Shown here piece by piece: positions 63,710 through 64,000 of a stretch of DNA of 64,000 bases. The translations under genes were made by a program, and so were the position numbers. The DNA is from Actinacidiphila yanglinensis (lineage in GTDB: Bacteria; Actinomycetota; Actinomycetes; Streptomycetales; Streptomycetaceae). Under the pieces are notes generated by a model. That model searched no databases. It was not told the DNA's origin and worked only from the letters and a program-made list of their open reading frames with translations. Where the stretch lies: positions 372,001-436,000 of the forward strand of contig NZ_FNVU01000003.1 in the NCBI RefSeq assembly GCF_900107965.1. Direction: 5' to 3'. Each line of letters starts with the position of its first letter. The stretch's first letter is position 1.

Positions 63710-64000
63710 TCAGGCGGACGGGTAGCCGTAGCCCTGGCCGGGCTGCTGCGGGGGCTGCGCGCCGCCCTGCTGCGGGTAGCCGTAGCCGGGGGCCGGGGCC
63801 TGGTAGCCCTGCTGCTGGTAGCCGATCTGCGCGGGCTGGTTGACCTGGAAGGCGGCGTTGGGGTCGCGCACCTCGGACAGCGCGCGCTTGAAGATCACCT
63901 TCGAGAAGTAGCCGGCGCCGAAGAATATGCACTGCATGACGTACCAGAACTGCTCGGCGCCGGTCAGCTCGACCAGGCCGTACTCGCTCAGCGCCTTCTT
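63710..64000 (-). CDS. Membrane-associated protein with Gly/Tyr/Gln-rich tail, 3' part only
   Basis: The last 96 codons; the start lies beyond 64000. The visible part begins KKALSEYGLVELTGAEQFWYV, then a hydrophobic stretch (MQCIFFGAGYFSKVIF) and a low-complexity end made of GYQQQGYQ, GYGYPQQGG and GQGYGYPSA. Proteins with such tails in Streptomyces are usually small membrane proteins with unknown roles. Family not identified. Confidence 0.75.
   Translation of the reverse strand, partial: KKALSEYGLVELTGAEQFWYVMQCIFFGAGYFSKVIFKRALSEVRDPNAAFQVNQPAQIGYQQQGYQAPAPGYGYPQQGGAQPPQQPGQGYGYPSA

Overview
The window is high-GC DNA with dense genes, many GTG starts, frequent 4-bp start/stop overlaps and a single TTA codon. 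Together with gene families such as actinobacterial lipoproteins, DUF6479-like proteins and a Streptomyces-type gcl/hyi/urate cluster, this points to a Streptomyces or close relative (Streptomycetaceae), chromosomal. No rRNA, tRNA, CRISPR array, integrase or transposase was recognised.

Layout. 1-2.5 kb: 5' part of a DHA2-type MFS exporter with two palindromic operators, a LysE-type exporter and a GAF-LuxR regulator. 2.5-5.9 kb: two translationally coupled acyl-CoA ligases. 5.9-23.1 kb: a purine-ring/glyoxylate block. It holds gcl, a zinc-ribbon Mrr-like protein, tartronate semialdehyde reductase, hyi, a small MTH1187-like gene, a YheO-type regulator, uraD, uraH, uricase, an 8-oxoguanine-deaminase-like amidohydrolase, a GNAT, malate synthase, a MobA-like nucleotidyltransferase, a receptor pseudokinase, a small TTA-containing gene, an IclR regulator (allR-like) and allantoinase. 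Four promoters in this block carry 15-bp palindromes, in pairs 21 bp apart. These enzymes take urate to allantoate and glyoxylate to glycerate or malate. Allantoicase, the step between, is not in the window.

23.2-29.3 kb: a beta-glucoside locus (GH1, two permeases, lipoprotein, divergent ROK repressor) with no ATPase of its own. 29.4-33.2 kb: an AIM24-like protein, a KDPG-aldolase-like protein lacking its Schiff-base lysine, an EPSP-synthase-like protein and an arylamine N-acetyltransferase. 33.4-38.2 kb: a complete ribose/fructose-type ABC operon ending in a ROK sugar kinase and a membrane protein, all joined by 4-bp overlaps.

38.3-47.9 kb: a PcaL-like fusion with Cys in place of the usual Ser nucleophile, a long inverted-repeat element, an MBL hydrolase, exonuclease III, a TfoX C-terminal protein, transketolase followed by a perfect 50-bp palindrome, CDF and ZIP metal transporters, a conserved membrane protein and an isochorismatase-like hydrolase. 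48-50.2 kb: MFS exporter under an upstream MarR with a clear dyad operator. 50.5-53.1 kb: a large Ala-rich protein with GARFAG repeats and a secreted tyrosine phosphatase.

53.5-62.1 kb: a reductive pyrimidine/hydantoin catabolic operon (beta-ureidopropionase, aminotransferase, dihydropyrimidinase, LLM oxidoreductase, NCS1 permease) running into an inositol-monophosphatase-like and an FAD oxidoreductase gene. 62.2-64 kb: a PGPGW membrane protein, a MOSC protein and the 3' part of a membrane protein with a Gly/Tyr/Gln tail.

The main theme is nitrogen salvage from purines and pyrimidines plus sugar uptake. I did not find a clearly new multi-gene system. The best leads are the operator architecture of the purine/glyoxylate regulon and several enzymes or kinases that have lost or changed key residues.
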